A stretch of DNA of 64,000 nt. Origin: Oceanobacillus piezotolerans. GTDB lineage: Bacteria > Bacillota > Bacilli > Bacillales > Amphibacillaceae. A program made the position numbers and the translations under genes. The notes below the pieces were generated by a model that saw nothing but the letters and a program-made list of their open reading frames with translations, did no database searches and was not told the DNA's origin. Positions 52,466 through 60,511 of the stretch are shown here, one piece after another. The DNA lies in assembly GCF_003665065.1 (NCBI RefSeq), contig NZ_RCHR01000003.1, positions 1 to 64,000 of the forward strand. Direction: 5' to 3'. How positions within the stretch are numbered: position 1 is the stretch's first letter; every line of letters starts with the position of its first letter.

Positions 52466-52666
52466 GTTTACATAAATATTATCTTTTCTTTGGTAAAATG
52501 ATGGAATATTAAATATCTGAGGTATAACCTTAAAATAACGTCCTAAGTGTCCTAAGTATTGGATGGTAAGTACAGATTCATGGTTTTATTAGTAAAGTTT
52601 ATCCCCGGTTTATAAGTTTGGAATGGAATGCTCAGGAGATCAATAGAATATAGGGGGAGCTTATTT

Positions 52667-52699
52667 CAGGGAGTAGCTTGTCCAACCTCAAGCTACCCC
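52667..52699. terminator. Hairpin beside a 24-residue ORF
   Basis: AGGGAGTAGCTTG pairs with CAAGCTACCCCT, followed on the plus strand by TTTCTT. It overlaps the end of the small minus-strand frame, so its role is unclear. Confidence 0.4.
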
Positions 52700-52767
52700 T
52701 TTCTTCCCTTATCAAACGTTTCGTGGATAATTTCAATAACATCTTCTTTGTTTGAATTGTTTCGCAT
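52693..52767 (-). CDS. Possible 24-residue peptide
   Basis: ATG 52767 has AAAGGATGATT upstream and opens a hydrophilic 24-residue frame containing NKEDVIEIIHETFDKGRKG. It is divergent from the XRE-type gene at 52818. I do not recognise it and a chance frame cannot be excluded. Confidence 0.35.
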   Translation of the reverse strand: MRNNSNKEDVIEIIHETFDKGRKG

Positions 52768-52817
52768 AATAATCATCCTTTCTATAATCATTTTTCCAAT
52801 TATGAGGTGGAATATAC

Positions 52818-53243
52818 ATGAGAGAAGTAACGATTCAATTATCGGAAGATACTTTTAATCAAATAAAAGAACTAACAGATCTTGAGAACCTTATTAACCG
52901 TCATCGTGACCGCGAGAGAAGCGATAATTATAAGATGGAGGAATTTATTATTGGATGTATTATTGACAAAATCGAGCAGATTAAACATTTTGATGCAATT
53001 CATCCATTCATTGAAAACAGGGAGAGTAGTGAGAAGCCAATTGTAAAAAATCGATTTAAGGAGATCGCCAAAGAAAAAAATATTTATATCAAGGATATAG
53101 CGGAACAATTGAATATGCAGCCGCCAAATATCTCCAAAATTTTTAATAATGCCTCACAGCCGCGTTTCGAGTTATTTGTGAAGATATGGCTGATTCTAGG
53201 CTGCCCACCATTACAACAATGTATAGTAATAGAAGGAGAATAA
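52818..53243 (+). CDS. XRE-type helix-turn-helix protein
   Basis: 141 residues. The N-terminal half (to about 60) is helical and charged, with no family that I recognise. The C-terminal half is an XRE/Cro-type helix-turn-helix: NRFKEIAKEKN, KDIAEQLNMQPPNISKIFN near residues 93-111, ending in FVKIWLILGCPP. AGGTGG precedes ATG. The pattern resembles plasmid or phage repressors, but no other phage genes are near. It precedes a holin-like toxin gene. Confidence 0.75.
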   Translation: MREVTIQLSEDTFNQIKELTDLENLINRHRDRERSDNYKMEEFIIGCIIDKIEQIKHFDAIHPFIENRESSEKPIVKNRFKEIAKEKNIYIKDIAEQLNMQPPNISKIFNNASQPRFELFVKIWLILGCPPLQQCIVIEGE

Positions 53244-53610
53244 GCTTTTCTTAAAAAAGGAAAATAGCAGAAACAAGACCTTTTCTATTACCGCAACCAG
53301 CTCAAAAATCCTACTACAACACATGCTCTTACTAAAAATATACTATTTAGTCTGTTTACTTGGACTTGAACAATAGTTCTAAATCAACTTAGTGACATAC
53401 TGTGGATTGGATCAGTTAAAAAAATCCACAAAAGAACCTTTTAAGGAGCTAATGAATAGAATTTACTAAGAAAGGGAATAGGACAAGCAACACTCTGCAT
53501 ATGGTTAAAAATAAGAAAACAGGAAAAGACCTATCAAAAACAATACGTTTCGAAAAAACATACACAATAATGTACTCTCCTGATACCATAAGGAAAGGGT
53601 GTAAACAGCC
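53244..53610. other. Gene-free interval
   Basis: No supported gene or clear hairpin found apart from the leader of the toxin gene at its right end. Confidence 0.5.
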
Positions 53611-53691
53611 ATGTCGGTATTCGAAACGCTAGTGTTAATGATGACGTTTGGTTCGTTAGTAATAGCTTTAATGTCGGAGAGAAATAAATAA
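53611..53691 (+). CDS. Putative holin-like toxin peptide (type I toxin, TxpA/YonT kind)
   Basis: 26 residues starting MSVFETLVLMMTFGSLVIALM and ending SERNK. A single hydrophobic helix with this MTV[FY]E[ATL]L-type start and a short charged tail matches the holin-like toxin family of Bacillota, which form membrane pores or disrupt the membrane. AAGGAAAGGGTG lies upstream, as is usual for these genes. Such toxins are normally held silent by an antisense RNA from the opposite strand; I cannot prove its promoter here. Confidence 0.7.
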   Translation: MSVFETLVLMMTFGSLVIALMSERNK

Positions 53692-53799
53692 ATATCCCCA
53701 TAAACCTTTCTAAAAAACGAATAGTGTAGTATATATATAAATAAAATAGATAGTCTGAATCTTTTAATAATAGGTATCATCTAGATGTGAGGGATAAAT

Positions 53800-56523
53800 A
53801 TGGACAAAGAAAAAAGTTTAATTAATAAATCGTATTATCATTTATTACTGGAAGGAAAAGAAGAAGATTATCCAATTATGGCATTAGGAAATATGTTTAT
53901 GGAAGAACAGCAAAAGGAAGTAACGGACTTATCCGAGATTCGTTTTGCCCAAGGAGAAGTATATTATCTAAACCATGACTTTGAGGCGGCGATTTTTAAA
54001 TGGGAATCCATTACAAATGAATTTAAACCATGGGCACAAAAGAATATTGCGGATGCACATGTCGAGTTAGATTTACTGGAAATAGCTGAAGAATTTTACT
54101 ATGCAGTAGATACAGAATCCATCAATCTTCAAACAGAGGTATACATGCAGCTTTTCTCTCTTTACATACAGCGGAATAGACTAGATAAAGCAAAAGAAGT
54201 GCTGAAGCAAGCAGTTGACTTAAATCCAGGTTACCCAGGTGTAACGGACACAGCACGTGCCTTTTATGAAGAGCATGCTGAATATCACAGTGCTGTTATG
54301 CTTGCTGTCGATGAATCGATCCGTACGGAGAATCTGAGTTGGTTCGACGAGTTGGAATCCTATGTAGAACACGGACTTACAACAGACATGGAACCAAAAA
54401 TATTTAATAAGGTTCTGGTTTCTTTATATGCTTTAAATCAACCACGCTTTGAACGGTTAGTAGTTGCGTTTGGGAGGTCCTACAAGCATACAGAATATTA
54501 CTTTGCTTGGCTCTATGAGCTGAATCAGTTAATGGGGCAAGTCTCACATGAAAGAACACATATTTGGAGTAAATTATCACCCTATTACAAAGAAACCTAT
54601 TTGGAATTAATTAAAGGAGATTATTTCATTAATGATTTGTCACATCTCCTTCCAAGTCACTTAAGCAATTGGATGAAGGTATCAACAGAAACGGATACGC
54701 TATTTTCTTCTGCAGCCGTATTAGCATGGAATGAGACGTTTCCATCGACAATGGAAGTTGATACAGTGAAAGAGGCAGAAAGGCGAATCCTTGATGTGAA
54801 CGAGGTTCAGCATGATCCAAAATCGGTATATGAGCTTTTTGAAACATTGATTGCTTGGGCAAAGAACAAAGGATTGTCATTAGGGGAACGGTATGAATGG
54901 ATGGTCCAGCAATTATTAAATGATAAGACATTCCATTTGATGATGGTTAGTGCAGATGCAACGAACAAAGAACACGTAGTAAATACTTTGTTAGATAAGA
55001 AAATATCAGGAGATTGGAATACTACAACGTTTTACCAACATCATGAGGAATATGAAATTCATGCTATTCAGGATGAAGAAAGATGGCTTGTTGAAAATCT
55101 CAATGATTTGAAGGAACAAGCAGATTTTGATTCACTTGTGTGCCATGTGAAATTACCAGCTCCATTCTTAGACGAAAATAAGCTCACAATAATAGATACA
55201 CCAACCATTTCAACAGAACAAAGAAAAGCTAGAAAAACCGTATTTGAAAATGTTGAGTTTGCAGATAGTGTACTTCTTGTTCTAAATGCTGATGTTCCAT
55301 TAACCTATAAAGAGCTAGAGCTAGCCATCCGAATTAGAGAACAAGCACCTGAGCTTCCAATTCATTTTGTACTAAGTAATTATCATTCAGTGAATATGGA
55401 TGCAACCGAATTACTGAACAAAACAAGTAATTGGATTCATACGTATTTTCCAAAAGCGGAGACTATGCTAATCTTACCGAATGCACAATCCACTGCACTA
55501 ACATCCTTTGTAAATAGTCTGGTGCAGGGCTATCCTATGAAAGAAGAACGCAATCGTAAACTGCTGTATTATACAAAAGAAGCAATTAAGCTTCTGTTAA
55601 CGAAACGCACGATTATTGAGAACTCCTTAAAGGAAAAAATCCAGTGGGATGAGGAAGTAATTACAAAGCTTGAAGGTGCAGTGAATCAGCTTAATGATAT
55701 CCAGGAAGAAAAAGTAGATTTGATTAAACGTTCCTATTCCAGTGGGAAAGAGGATATGCGTGATGTATTACTGATTAAGATTCCAGAGATTCTTAGGCAA
55801 TGTTCAGAAATAGTAAAGGAAGATACAGACTTAACAGATATTCATCTTAAAATAAATAAAGAAATGAATAAGCGAATATCAGATTATATGGAGTTAACAG
55901 CTCTTCCCAATTACCGTAACCAGGTTCAGCAGTGGGTATCTGAAAGTGAAGAACTTCTGAAAGATATTCAGGTTATACTTGATGAAATGGCGGTTAGCTT
56001 TAATGGTTTATTAGAAGAAGATAAATTGAGTTTACAGGGTGACTTTAATATATTAAATGACTGGCAGCGTGATATAGAACGTATGACGAGTGGTAGTCTG
56101 CAATTAGACGAGAACAACTTTGTTTTAGGATCCAATGCATCTCAAATGCTTCTGAAAGGCGCAGGTAAACTATTTAGTTCTATCCCGCAAAATAAAGGTA
56201 TGGTTCAAAATAGATATAAACAGTATCTTGAAAATAAGGATTATACGAAGATAACAGAATCCATAACTAATACCTATATACAACAATTTGAATTCTTTGA
56301 GCGTACATTAGAGCGGGATGTTCATATGTTCTTTACAAGGCCATTTGGTGAGTTAGAACGGACTATAAGCGAAAAAGAGGCAATCGTAGTAGAAAACAAA
56401 GCCACACTTGAAAATATGCAAGAGAATCCAGAAGTATATCGAGATCCGCTGAAGTTATTCCAATTAAAAGTATGTCAGTATCAATGGATGAGCAAAGATC
56501 ACAAAAAAGCAGTAGAAGTGTAA
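53800..56523 (+). CDS. TPR protein with degenerate dynamin-like GTPase domain
   Basis: 907 residues. Residues about 35-170 look like tetratricopeptide-type helical repeats (EAAIFKWESI, RLDKAKEVLKQAVDLNPGYPG). From about 375 comes a dynamin-like GTPase region: G3-like DTPT at 466-469 and ADSVLLVLNADVPLT near 487-501. The P-loop, which should be GxxxxGK[ST], reads instead SADATNKEHVVNTLLDKKISG, with no GKS, and the NKxD motif is not seen (LSNYHS). It cannot bind GTP in the usual way. A long coiled-coil region follows from about 600 to 880. I do not recognise a named family. Role perhaps in membrane or envelope organisation. Confidence 0.75.
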   Translation: MDKEKSLINKSYYHLLLEGKEEDYPIMALGNMFMEEQQKEVTDLSEIRFAQGEVYYLNHDFEAAIFKWESITNEFKPWAQKNIADAHVELDLLEIAEEFYYAVDTESINLQTEVYMQLFSLYIQRNRLDKAKEVLKQAVDLNPGYPGVTDTARAFYEEHAEYHSAVMLAVDESIRTENLSWFDELESYVEHGLTTDMEPKIFNKVLVSLYALNQPRFERLVVAFGRSYKHTEYYFAWLYELNQLMGQVSHERTHIWSKLSPYYKETYLELIKGDYFINDLSHLLPSHLSNWMKVSTETDTLFSSAAVLAWNETFPSTMEVDTVKEAERRILDVNEVQHDPKSVYELFETLIAWAKNKGLSLGERYEWMVQQLLNDKTFHLMMVSADATNKEHVVNTLLDKKISGDWNTTTFYQHHEEYEIHAIQDEERWLVENLNDLKEQADFDSLVCHVKLPAPFLDENKLTIIDTPTISTEQRKARKTVFENVEFADSVLLVLNADVPLTYKELELAIRIREQAPELPIHFVLSNYHSVNMDATELLNKTSNWIHTYFPKAETMLILPNAQSTALTSFVNSLVQGYPMKEERNRKLLYYTKEAIKLLLTKRTIIENSLKEKIQWDEEVITKLEGAVNQLNDIQEEKVDLIKRSYSSGKEDMRDVLLIKIPEILRQCSEIVKEDTDLTDIHLKINKEMNKRISDYMELTALPNYRNQVQQWVSESEELLKDIQVILDEMAVSFNGLLEEDKLSLQGDFNILNDWQRDIERMTSGSLQLDENNFVLGSNASQMLLKGAGKLFSSIPQNKGMVQNRYKQYLENKDYTKITESITNTYIQQFEFFERTLERDVHMFFTRPFGELERTISEKEAIVVENKATLENMQENPEVYRDPLKLFQLKVCQYQWMSKDHKKAVEV

Positions 56524-56675
56524 GGGATATTATTTCTTCCACAAAAATCTTTAAAGAGTACACTTAAAAATGTTTATAGTTTTGTAAAATGGGTAATATA
56601 TAGATGATGGGGTACAAGTGAGATTGTTCCCCAAGGATAAATGTGCTTTACGCGCTAGACATGGAGGAATTTTTA

Positions 56676-56876
56676 ATGAATAAAGGTACGGTTAAGTGGT
56701 TTAACGCTGACAAAGGTTTTGGATTCATTGAAGTAGAAGGAGGAGACGATGTATTCGTCCATTTCTCTGCTATTCAAGGTGAAGGATTTAAAACCTTAGA
56801 AGAAGGGCAAGAAGTTACCTTCGATATTGAACAAGGTGACCGCGGACCACAAGCAACAAATGTTGTAAAAGCATAA
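56676..56876 (+). CDS. Cold shock protein (CspB/CspD type)
   Basis: 66 residues, one OB-fold cold shock domain with both RNA-binding motifs: KGFGFIEV (RNP1) and VFVHFS (RNP2), and the typical ending [10 protein letters not shown]. Binds single-stranded RNA and DNA as an RNA chaperone. ATG 56676 has GGAGG upstream; an in-frame codon upstream at 56643 would add 11 residues not found in the family. Confidence 0.95.
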   Translation: MNKGTVKWFNADKGFGFIEVEGGDDVFVHFSAIQGEGFKTLEEGQEVTFDIEQGDRGPQATNVVKA

Positions 56877-56887
56877 CGAACAGATAG

Positions 56888-56920
56888 AAAGGCTCTTTTC
56901 CATTGGAAAAGAGCTTTTTT
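56888..56920 (+). terminator. Terminator of cold shock gene
   Basis: GCTCTTTTCC pairs with GGAAAAGAGC, followed by TTTTTT. Confidence 0.9.
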
Positions 56921-57018
56921 GGTGCAGAAAAATATAATATTGATTCAATTTTTGTATAAAAATCTAAAATTGGAGTTAAAGCATTGCAAATGAACAATTA
57001 GAAGGATTTTTTTATATA

Positions 57019-57294
57019 CTATCTTCTAAATGAACAAGTTATGCCAGCCTGAAATCTCATATAAGTATAGATTAAGCGTGCCGTCCTCCCTTCCTCTGTA
57101 GACAGGTGAATATATGGCTCTAAGCGACGAAGGAATGCAACATCGCAATCACACCGATTGCCTCCATATCTATAACATAAATCATGTGCCCTGCAAGCGG
57201 CATCTACTCTATTCACTGGTGCCCCAGGTCCACTGCATCCTGGTCCACACCAATTATAGCCTGGTATAATACATCTTGTTCTTCTCCTTGGCAA
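57019..57294 (-). CDS. Phospholipase A2-like small protein
   Basis: 91 residues with the secretory/parvoviral phospholipase A2 pattern. A calcium-loop-like CGPGCSG lies at 16-22, D31xxC34xxH37D38xxCY at the active site (DAACRAHDLCY), and CDCD at 48-51. These suggest a calcium-dependent lipase or the fold without activity. No signal peptide; the start is TTG 57294, with AAAGGAGG 8 bases upstream. In some Bacillota related short proteins are linked to spores. Strongly basic N-terminus. Confidence 0.75.
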   Translation of the reverse strand: MPRRRTRCIIPGYNWCGPGCSGPGAPVNRVDAACRAHDLCYRYGGNRCDCDVAFLRRLEPYIHLSTEEGRTARLIYTYMRFQAGITCSFRR

Positions 57295-57400
57295 AAGTCA
57301 TTCCTCCTTTACTAATCCTGCTATAAATTATTCGGATATTCTATGAATTGTATAAGCCGTAACCTAGTCAAAATAAAAAATAAGTATGAAGGGAAAATTA

Positions 57401-57427
57401 AAAAGCGACCATTAATTGGTCGCTTGG
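57401..57427 (-). terminator. Terminator downstream of YpzI-like gene
   Basis: AAGCGACC (57403-57410) pairs with GGTCGCTT (57418-57425). On the minus strand TTTTTAATTTT follows. The interval 57295-57559 has no other gene. Confidence 0.7.
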
Positions 57428-57559
57428 AACAGCTTATTACGGGTTATGGTTATCTTCAATTATTCAATAGAAATAGTAAGTGTGGAACTGATTCTTTCCG
57501 GCCAGCTGGTTTCTTCCTTGTGGTGCTCACAATCAGTGGGAAAGGAACGCCCAACTGAT

Positions 57560-57700
57560 TTATTTATCCCCGTCATTTAATCTTCTTGCTTCTTCAGGGC
57601 TCGACATTTTGGTTGCCCCTTTATATCGCAGTCCTACATCACGGTCAGATTCCACACGGCCGCTTTGTTTAAGCTTTTTTTCTTGACGGTCTCTACCCAT
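57560..57700 (-). CDS. YpzI-like small protein
   Basis: 46 residues starting MGRDRQEKKLKQSGRVESDRD, which agrees with the YpzI family, small hydrophilic proteins of spore-formers with unknown role. AAGGTGAG precedes ATG 57700; the longer frame upstream overlaps the next gene and has no site. Confidence 0.75.
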   Translation of the reverse strand: MGRDRQEKKLKQSGRVESDRDVGLRYKGATKMSSPEEARRLNDGDK

Positions 57701-57722
57701 ATTGCTCACCTTCTTTTTATAA

Positions 57723-57938
57723 TTATTCGGAAACGCTTTGTGTTTGCATTGCACTTTGGACTTGGCTAAGAGACGTTTGTGCCTGTGCAATTTCAACAGC
57801 AGCCTGTTTCATCGCTTCTTCTGCCATAGCAGTATCAGACATCGATTTTTCTATTGCTTGTGTTAACAAAGTTTGTGTTAATGAAATGTTCGCTTTTGCT
57901 TTATTTAATGTGTTTACATCAATTGGTTGCTGAGTCAT
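57723..57938 (-). CDS. Small helical protein, unknown
   Basis: 71 residues from ATG 57938 (AGGAG 9 bases upstream; ATG 57944 is too close). Almost entirely helical and Ala/Gln-rich (AEEAMKQAAVEIAQAQTSLSQVQSAMQTQ), suggesting a coiled coil. No Cys, no membrane segment. I do not recognise it. It lies 22 bases upstream of the YpzI-like gene and may be cotranscribed. Confidence 0.6.
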   Translation of the reverse strand: MTQQPIDVNTLNKAKANISLTQTLLTQAIEKSMSDTAMAEEAMKQAAVEIAQAQTSLSQVQSAMQTQSVSE

Positions 57939-58185
57939 CGTCATTCACTCCTACAGATTTAATTACAGCTATATGTTATGCTTTATTTGGTAACTTATTA
58001 ATAACATTTTTAGGAATTGTTATAGTAAGGTGAAGTAAAACTTCTGAAATTCTTACAAGTTTGATTATGCTTATCATTTTTATGTAGTATGCAAAAGGGC
58101 AAGAAAATTCGGAGAGTAAGGATTACCGTTTCTAACGGTAGTTCAACGTATTTATCTTGGTTTAGATATGAATACGAATACATGA

Positions 58186-58220
58186 AAACGGCAGAACCTA
58201 CAATAGGCTCCGCCGTTTTT
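58186..58220. terminator. Terminator of fused ChrA gene
   Basis: AACGGCAGAACCT pairs imperfectly with AGGCTCCGCCGTT, with T-runs on both sides. Confidence 0.7.
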
Positions 58221-58227
58221 AATAAAT

Positions 58228-59409
58228 TTAGGAAATGATCATTCCACCAACCGCGCCAGCTAATACAACTACCCACGGGGGGAGCTTCCAATAAACCAAC
58301 ATACTAAATAGAACAGCTGCAAGGGCAAAATCTGCTGGATTAAAAATGGAACTGGTCCAAATAGGGTGGTAGAGTGCTGAAATAAGGATGCCAACCACGG
58401 AAGCATTTACTCCCATTAATGCTCCCTTAATTTTCGGGTTGTTACGGAGAGCATTCCAAAATGGCAAAGTACCGACAATCAATAGGAAGGCTGGCAGGAA
58501 GATGGCGAACGTCGCGAATAGTCCACCTTTCCAACCCCCGACTACTGCACCAATATACGAAGCAAAGGTGAATAAAGGTCCAGGAACAGCTTGTGCTGCT
58601 CCGTATCCAGCCAGAAATTCTTCCTTCGTTATCCAGCCAGTTGGGACAAACTCCTGCTCTAAGAGTGGAAGAACGACATGTCCGCCACCAAATACAAGAG
58701 CACCCGAGCGATAAAAGCTGTCCAATAGGGCAATCCATTCAAGGGATGTTACATTGCGCAAAAAGGGAAGAAAGAATAATAAACCAAAGAAAATAGTTAA
58801 AATAAGAAATCCAACTCGACGTGAAATCGGAAACTGCGATACTTTCTCATTTATCGTTTGAAGATTCTGCTTCCTATAGAAAAAGAAGCCAAATAAAGCA
58901 GCTAACATGATAACAGTAATCTGAGAATAAGCTGTTTGCCATAGCAATGTTACGACAAGTGCAAATAACGCAATTGTTTTCCTCTGAATATCAGGTGTAA
59001 GGTTTTTAGCCATTCCCATTACTGCATGAGCAACGACTACAACAGCAACAATCTTTAAGCCATTAATCCAACCAGCATCTTCCATATTAAAAGTATAAAG
59101 AAGGTATGCAAACAAAATCAGCGCGATAACAGAAGGCAGAGTGAAACCGATAAAAGATATAATGCCGCCAATAATACCGCCCCGTATCACGCCTATTCCA
59201 ATTCCAACCTGACTGCTTGCAGGACCTGGCAGAAACTGGCAAAGTGCTACTAAATCTGCATAGCTTTTCTCATCCATCCATTTACGTCGATGGATATACT
59301 CTTCATGGAAATAACCTAAGTGTGCAACAGGGCCGCCGAATGAAGTAAGTCCCAATCTTGTCGAGACCATTAGAATCTCAAGCCATGTTTTAAAGGTGTT
59401 GTTGTTCAT
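58228..59409 (-). CDS. chrA: Full-length ChrA chromate transporter
   Basis: About 393 residues with two ChrA half-domains in one chain. First half: TRLGLTSFGGPVAHLGYFHEEYI near 18-40 and ALCQFLPGPASSQVGIGIG near 58-76. Second: FYRSGALVFGGGHVVLPLLEQEF near 228-250 and AGYGAAQAVPGPLFTFASYIG. About 10-12 membrane segments. It exports chromate. ATG 59409 has GGTG 6 bases upstream. The upstream PadR gene ends 34 bases before, so the two form an operon, and PadR probably responds to chromate. Confidence 0.9.
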   Translation of the reverse strand: MNNNTFKTWLEILMVSTRLGLTSFGGPVAHLGYFHEEYIHRRKWMDEKSYADLVALCQFLPGPASSQVGIGIGVIRGGIIGGIISFIGFTLPSVIALILFAYLLYTFNMEDAGWINGLKIVAVVVVAHAVMGMAKNLTPDIQRKTIALFALVVTLLWQTAYSQITVIMLAALFGFFFYRKQNLQTINEKVSQFPISRRVGFLILTIFFGLLFFLPFLRNVTSLEWIALLDSFYRSGALVFGGGHVVLPLLEQEFVPTGWITKEEFLAGYGAAQAVPGPLFTFASYIGAVVGGWKGGLFATFAIFLPAFLLIVGTLPFWNALRNNPKIKGALMGVNASVVGILISALYHPIWTSSIFNPADFALAAVLFSMLVYWKLPPWVVVLAGAVGGMIIS

Positions 59410-59442
59410 ACAAATCACCAGCTTTCTTTAATATATAATATT

Positions 59443-59751
59443 TTATTTAATCTCCTTAAATAATTCGTAAGCTTTTTCTCTTGCTTGCATGAGAACTTCT
59501 TCTCCTTTACTTGTAGCTGTATAATACTTGCGAATTTTTCCGTTGACATTCCTATCTTCGCGCTTTAGCAATCCATCTGACTCCATGTTGTGAAGGATGG
59601 GATAGAGAGTTCCTGCACTAATTTCATAGCCGTGGTTTTCAAGTTCTTCATGCATCCAGGCACCATATATGGGATGTTCTTTTGCATGATGTAGAATATG
59701 TATTTGAATAAAACCTAAAAATAACTTTCTAAGAATTCGGTCTTCGATTAT
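59443..59751 (-). CDS. PadR-family regulator with non-standard (AUA) or damaged start
   Basis: 102 residues if read from an AUA codon at 59751. The frame encodes IIEDRILRKLFLGFIQIHIL at the start, a normal PadR N-terminal helix, then PIYGAWMHEEL and GYEISAGTLYPILHNMESDGLL, the winged helix. AAAGGAG lies 6 bases upstream of the AUA, and a stop lies just before. The first ATG, at 59655, would remove the first helix and has only a poor site. Either translation begins at AUA, or an ATG was mutated to ATA. It probably controls the following chrA gene. Confidence 0.75.
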   Translation of the reverse strand: MIEDRILRKLFLGFIQIHILHHAKEHPIYGAWMHEELENHGYEISAGTLYPILHNMESDGLLKREDRNVNGKIRKYYTATSKGEEVLMQAREKAYELFKEIK

Positions 59752-59781
59752 AAATGACTCCTTTCCCTATATCGATTTTTA

Positions 59782-59798
59782 ATATCGTGATTCGATAT
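59782..59798. promoter_or_regulatory. Dyad upstream of padR-chrA operon
   Basis: ATATCG (59782-59787) and CGATAT (59793-59798) around five bases; a half-like TATCGAT lies at 59769-59775. A likely PadR operator, 31 bases before the probable start. Confidence 0.55.
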
Positions 59799-60032
59799 CG
59801 AATTTAAATTAACATAGACTAAGCTACTAAACAATGTGATAAAGCAAATATTTACGTTAATTTAAAGATACAAAGTAATGTATTGAAATCAGTAAAAGAA
59901 CAGGGATGTACTAAAGAGATGTTTAGTTAATGCTGCAAGTCATTTAGAAATACTTTAGTGGGGTTAACTCGCAGTAAGACCGTACAATCGGTGAGATGAA
60001 AAGGAAATCCAATCAGGCGAATATTAACTTAA

Positions 60033-60061
60033 TTTACAATTACTAAGAAATGGGATATAGT
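60033..60061 (+). promoter_or_regulatory. Promoter of marR-MFS operon
   Basis: TTTACA (60033-60038), 17-base spacer, TATAGT (60056-60061). The transcript would begin near 60068, giving a very short leader. Confidence 0.6.
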
Positions 60062-60075
60062 TACTTAAGTAACTA
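60058..60075. promoter_or_regulatory. Perfect palindrome, MarR operator
   Basis: TAGTTACTTAAGTAACTA is an exact 18-base palindrome that overlaps the -10 box and start point, ideal for autorepression. Confidence 0.75.
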
Positions 60076-60084
60076 ATTTTAGGG

Positions 60085-60510
60085 GTGACTCATCTGGATC
60101 CTAATTTTTTCCATCAACAGCTTCAATTCACAAGAACTTTCACAAAAAAATTAAATGAACAGCTGAAAAAGGCAGGTATTTTCCACTCCCAGTGGCTAAT
60201 CGTTTTTTATCTCAAGCAATTTGAAACGGCAACATTAGTGGAAATCAGCAATTATTTAAATGTGGAAAAACCTACAATTACTCGGACGGTTCATCGGTTA
60301 GAGGAGCAAGAATTAATTAAAAAAATACCTAGTAATGACAAGCGGGAAAGACGAATCATGCTAACGGAAAAGGGGATAAAAGTTTTCGAGGAAGCAAAAC
60401 AAGTGGTAGACGAATTTGAACGGAAACTCCTTGAAGATTTATCTAGTCAGGATTTAAATGCAACAGAAAACACTATTAAACATTTAATAGAGAGACTACA
60501 GGAGGGTTAA
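60085..60510 (+). CDS. MarR-family transcriptional regulator
   Basis: 141 residues. Winged helix-turn-helix: LVEISNYLNVEKPTITRTVHRLEEQELI near 52-79, wing NDKRERRIMLTEKG near 84-97, and helical dimer ends. GTG 60085 gives the full-length frame but lacks a separate ribosome-binding site; AGGGGTGA runs through it, and the in-frame CTG at 60094 has better spacing. The operator palindrome 10 bases upstream points to autorepression, and it is one base from the MFS exporter gene it probably controls. Confidence 0.88.
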   Translation: MTHLDPNFFHQQLQFTRTFTKKLNEQLKKAGIFHSQWLIVFYLKQFETATLVEISNYLNVEKPTITRTVHRLEEQELIKKIPSNDKRERRIMLTEKGIKVFEEAKQVVDEFERKLLEDLSSQDLNATENTIKHLIERLQEG

Positions 60511-60511
60511 A

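Noticed and set aside
52628..52858. Plus-strand 76-residue hydrophobic frame before the XRE gene
   Set aside because: No ribosome-binding site, overlaps the XRE gene start and a hairpin.
53505..53780. Minus-strand frame over the toxin gene
   Set aside because: No site or domain; the plus-strand holin-like peptide explains the region, and antisense RNA rather than protein is expected here.
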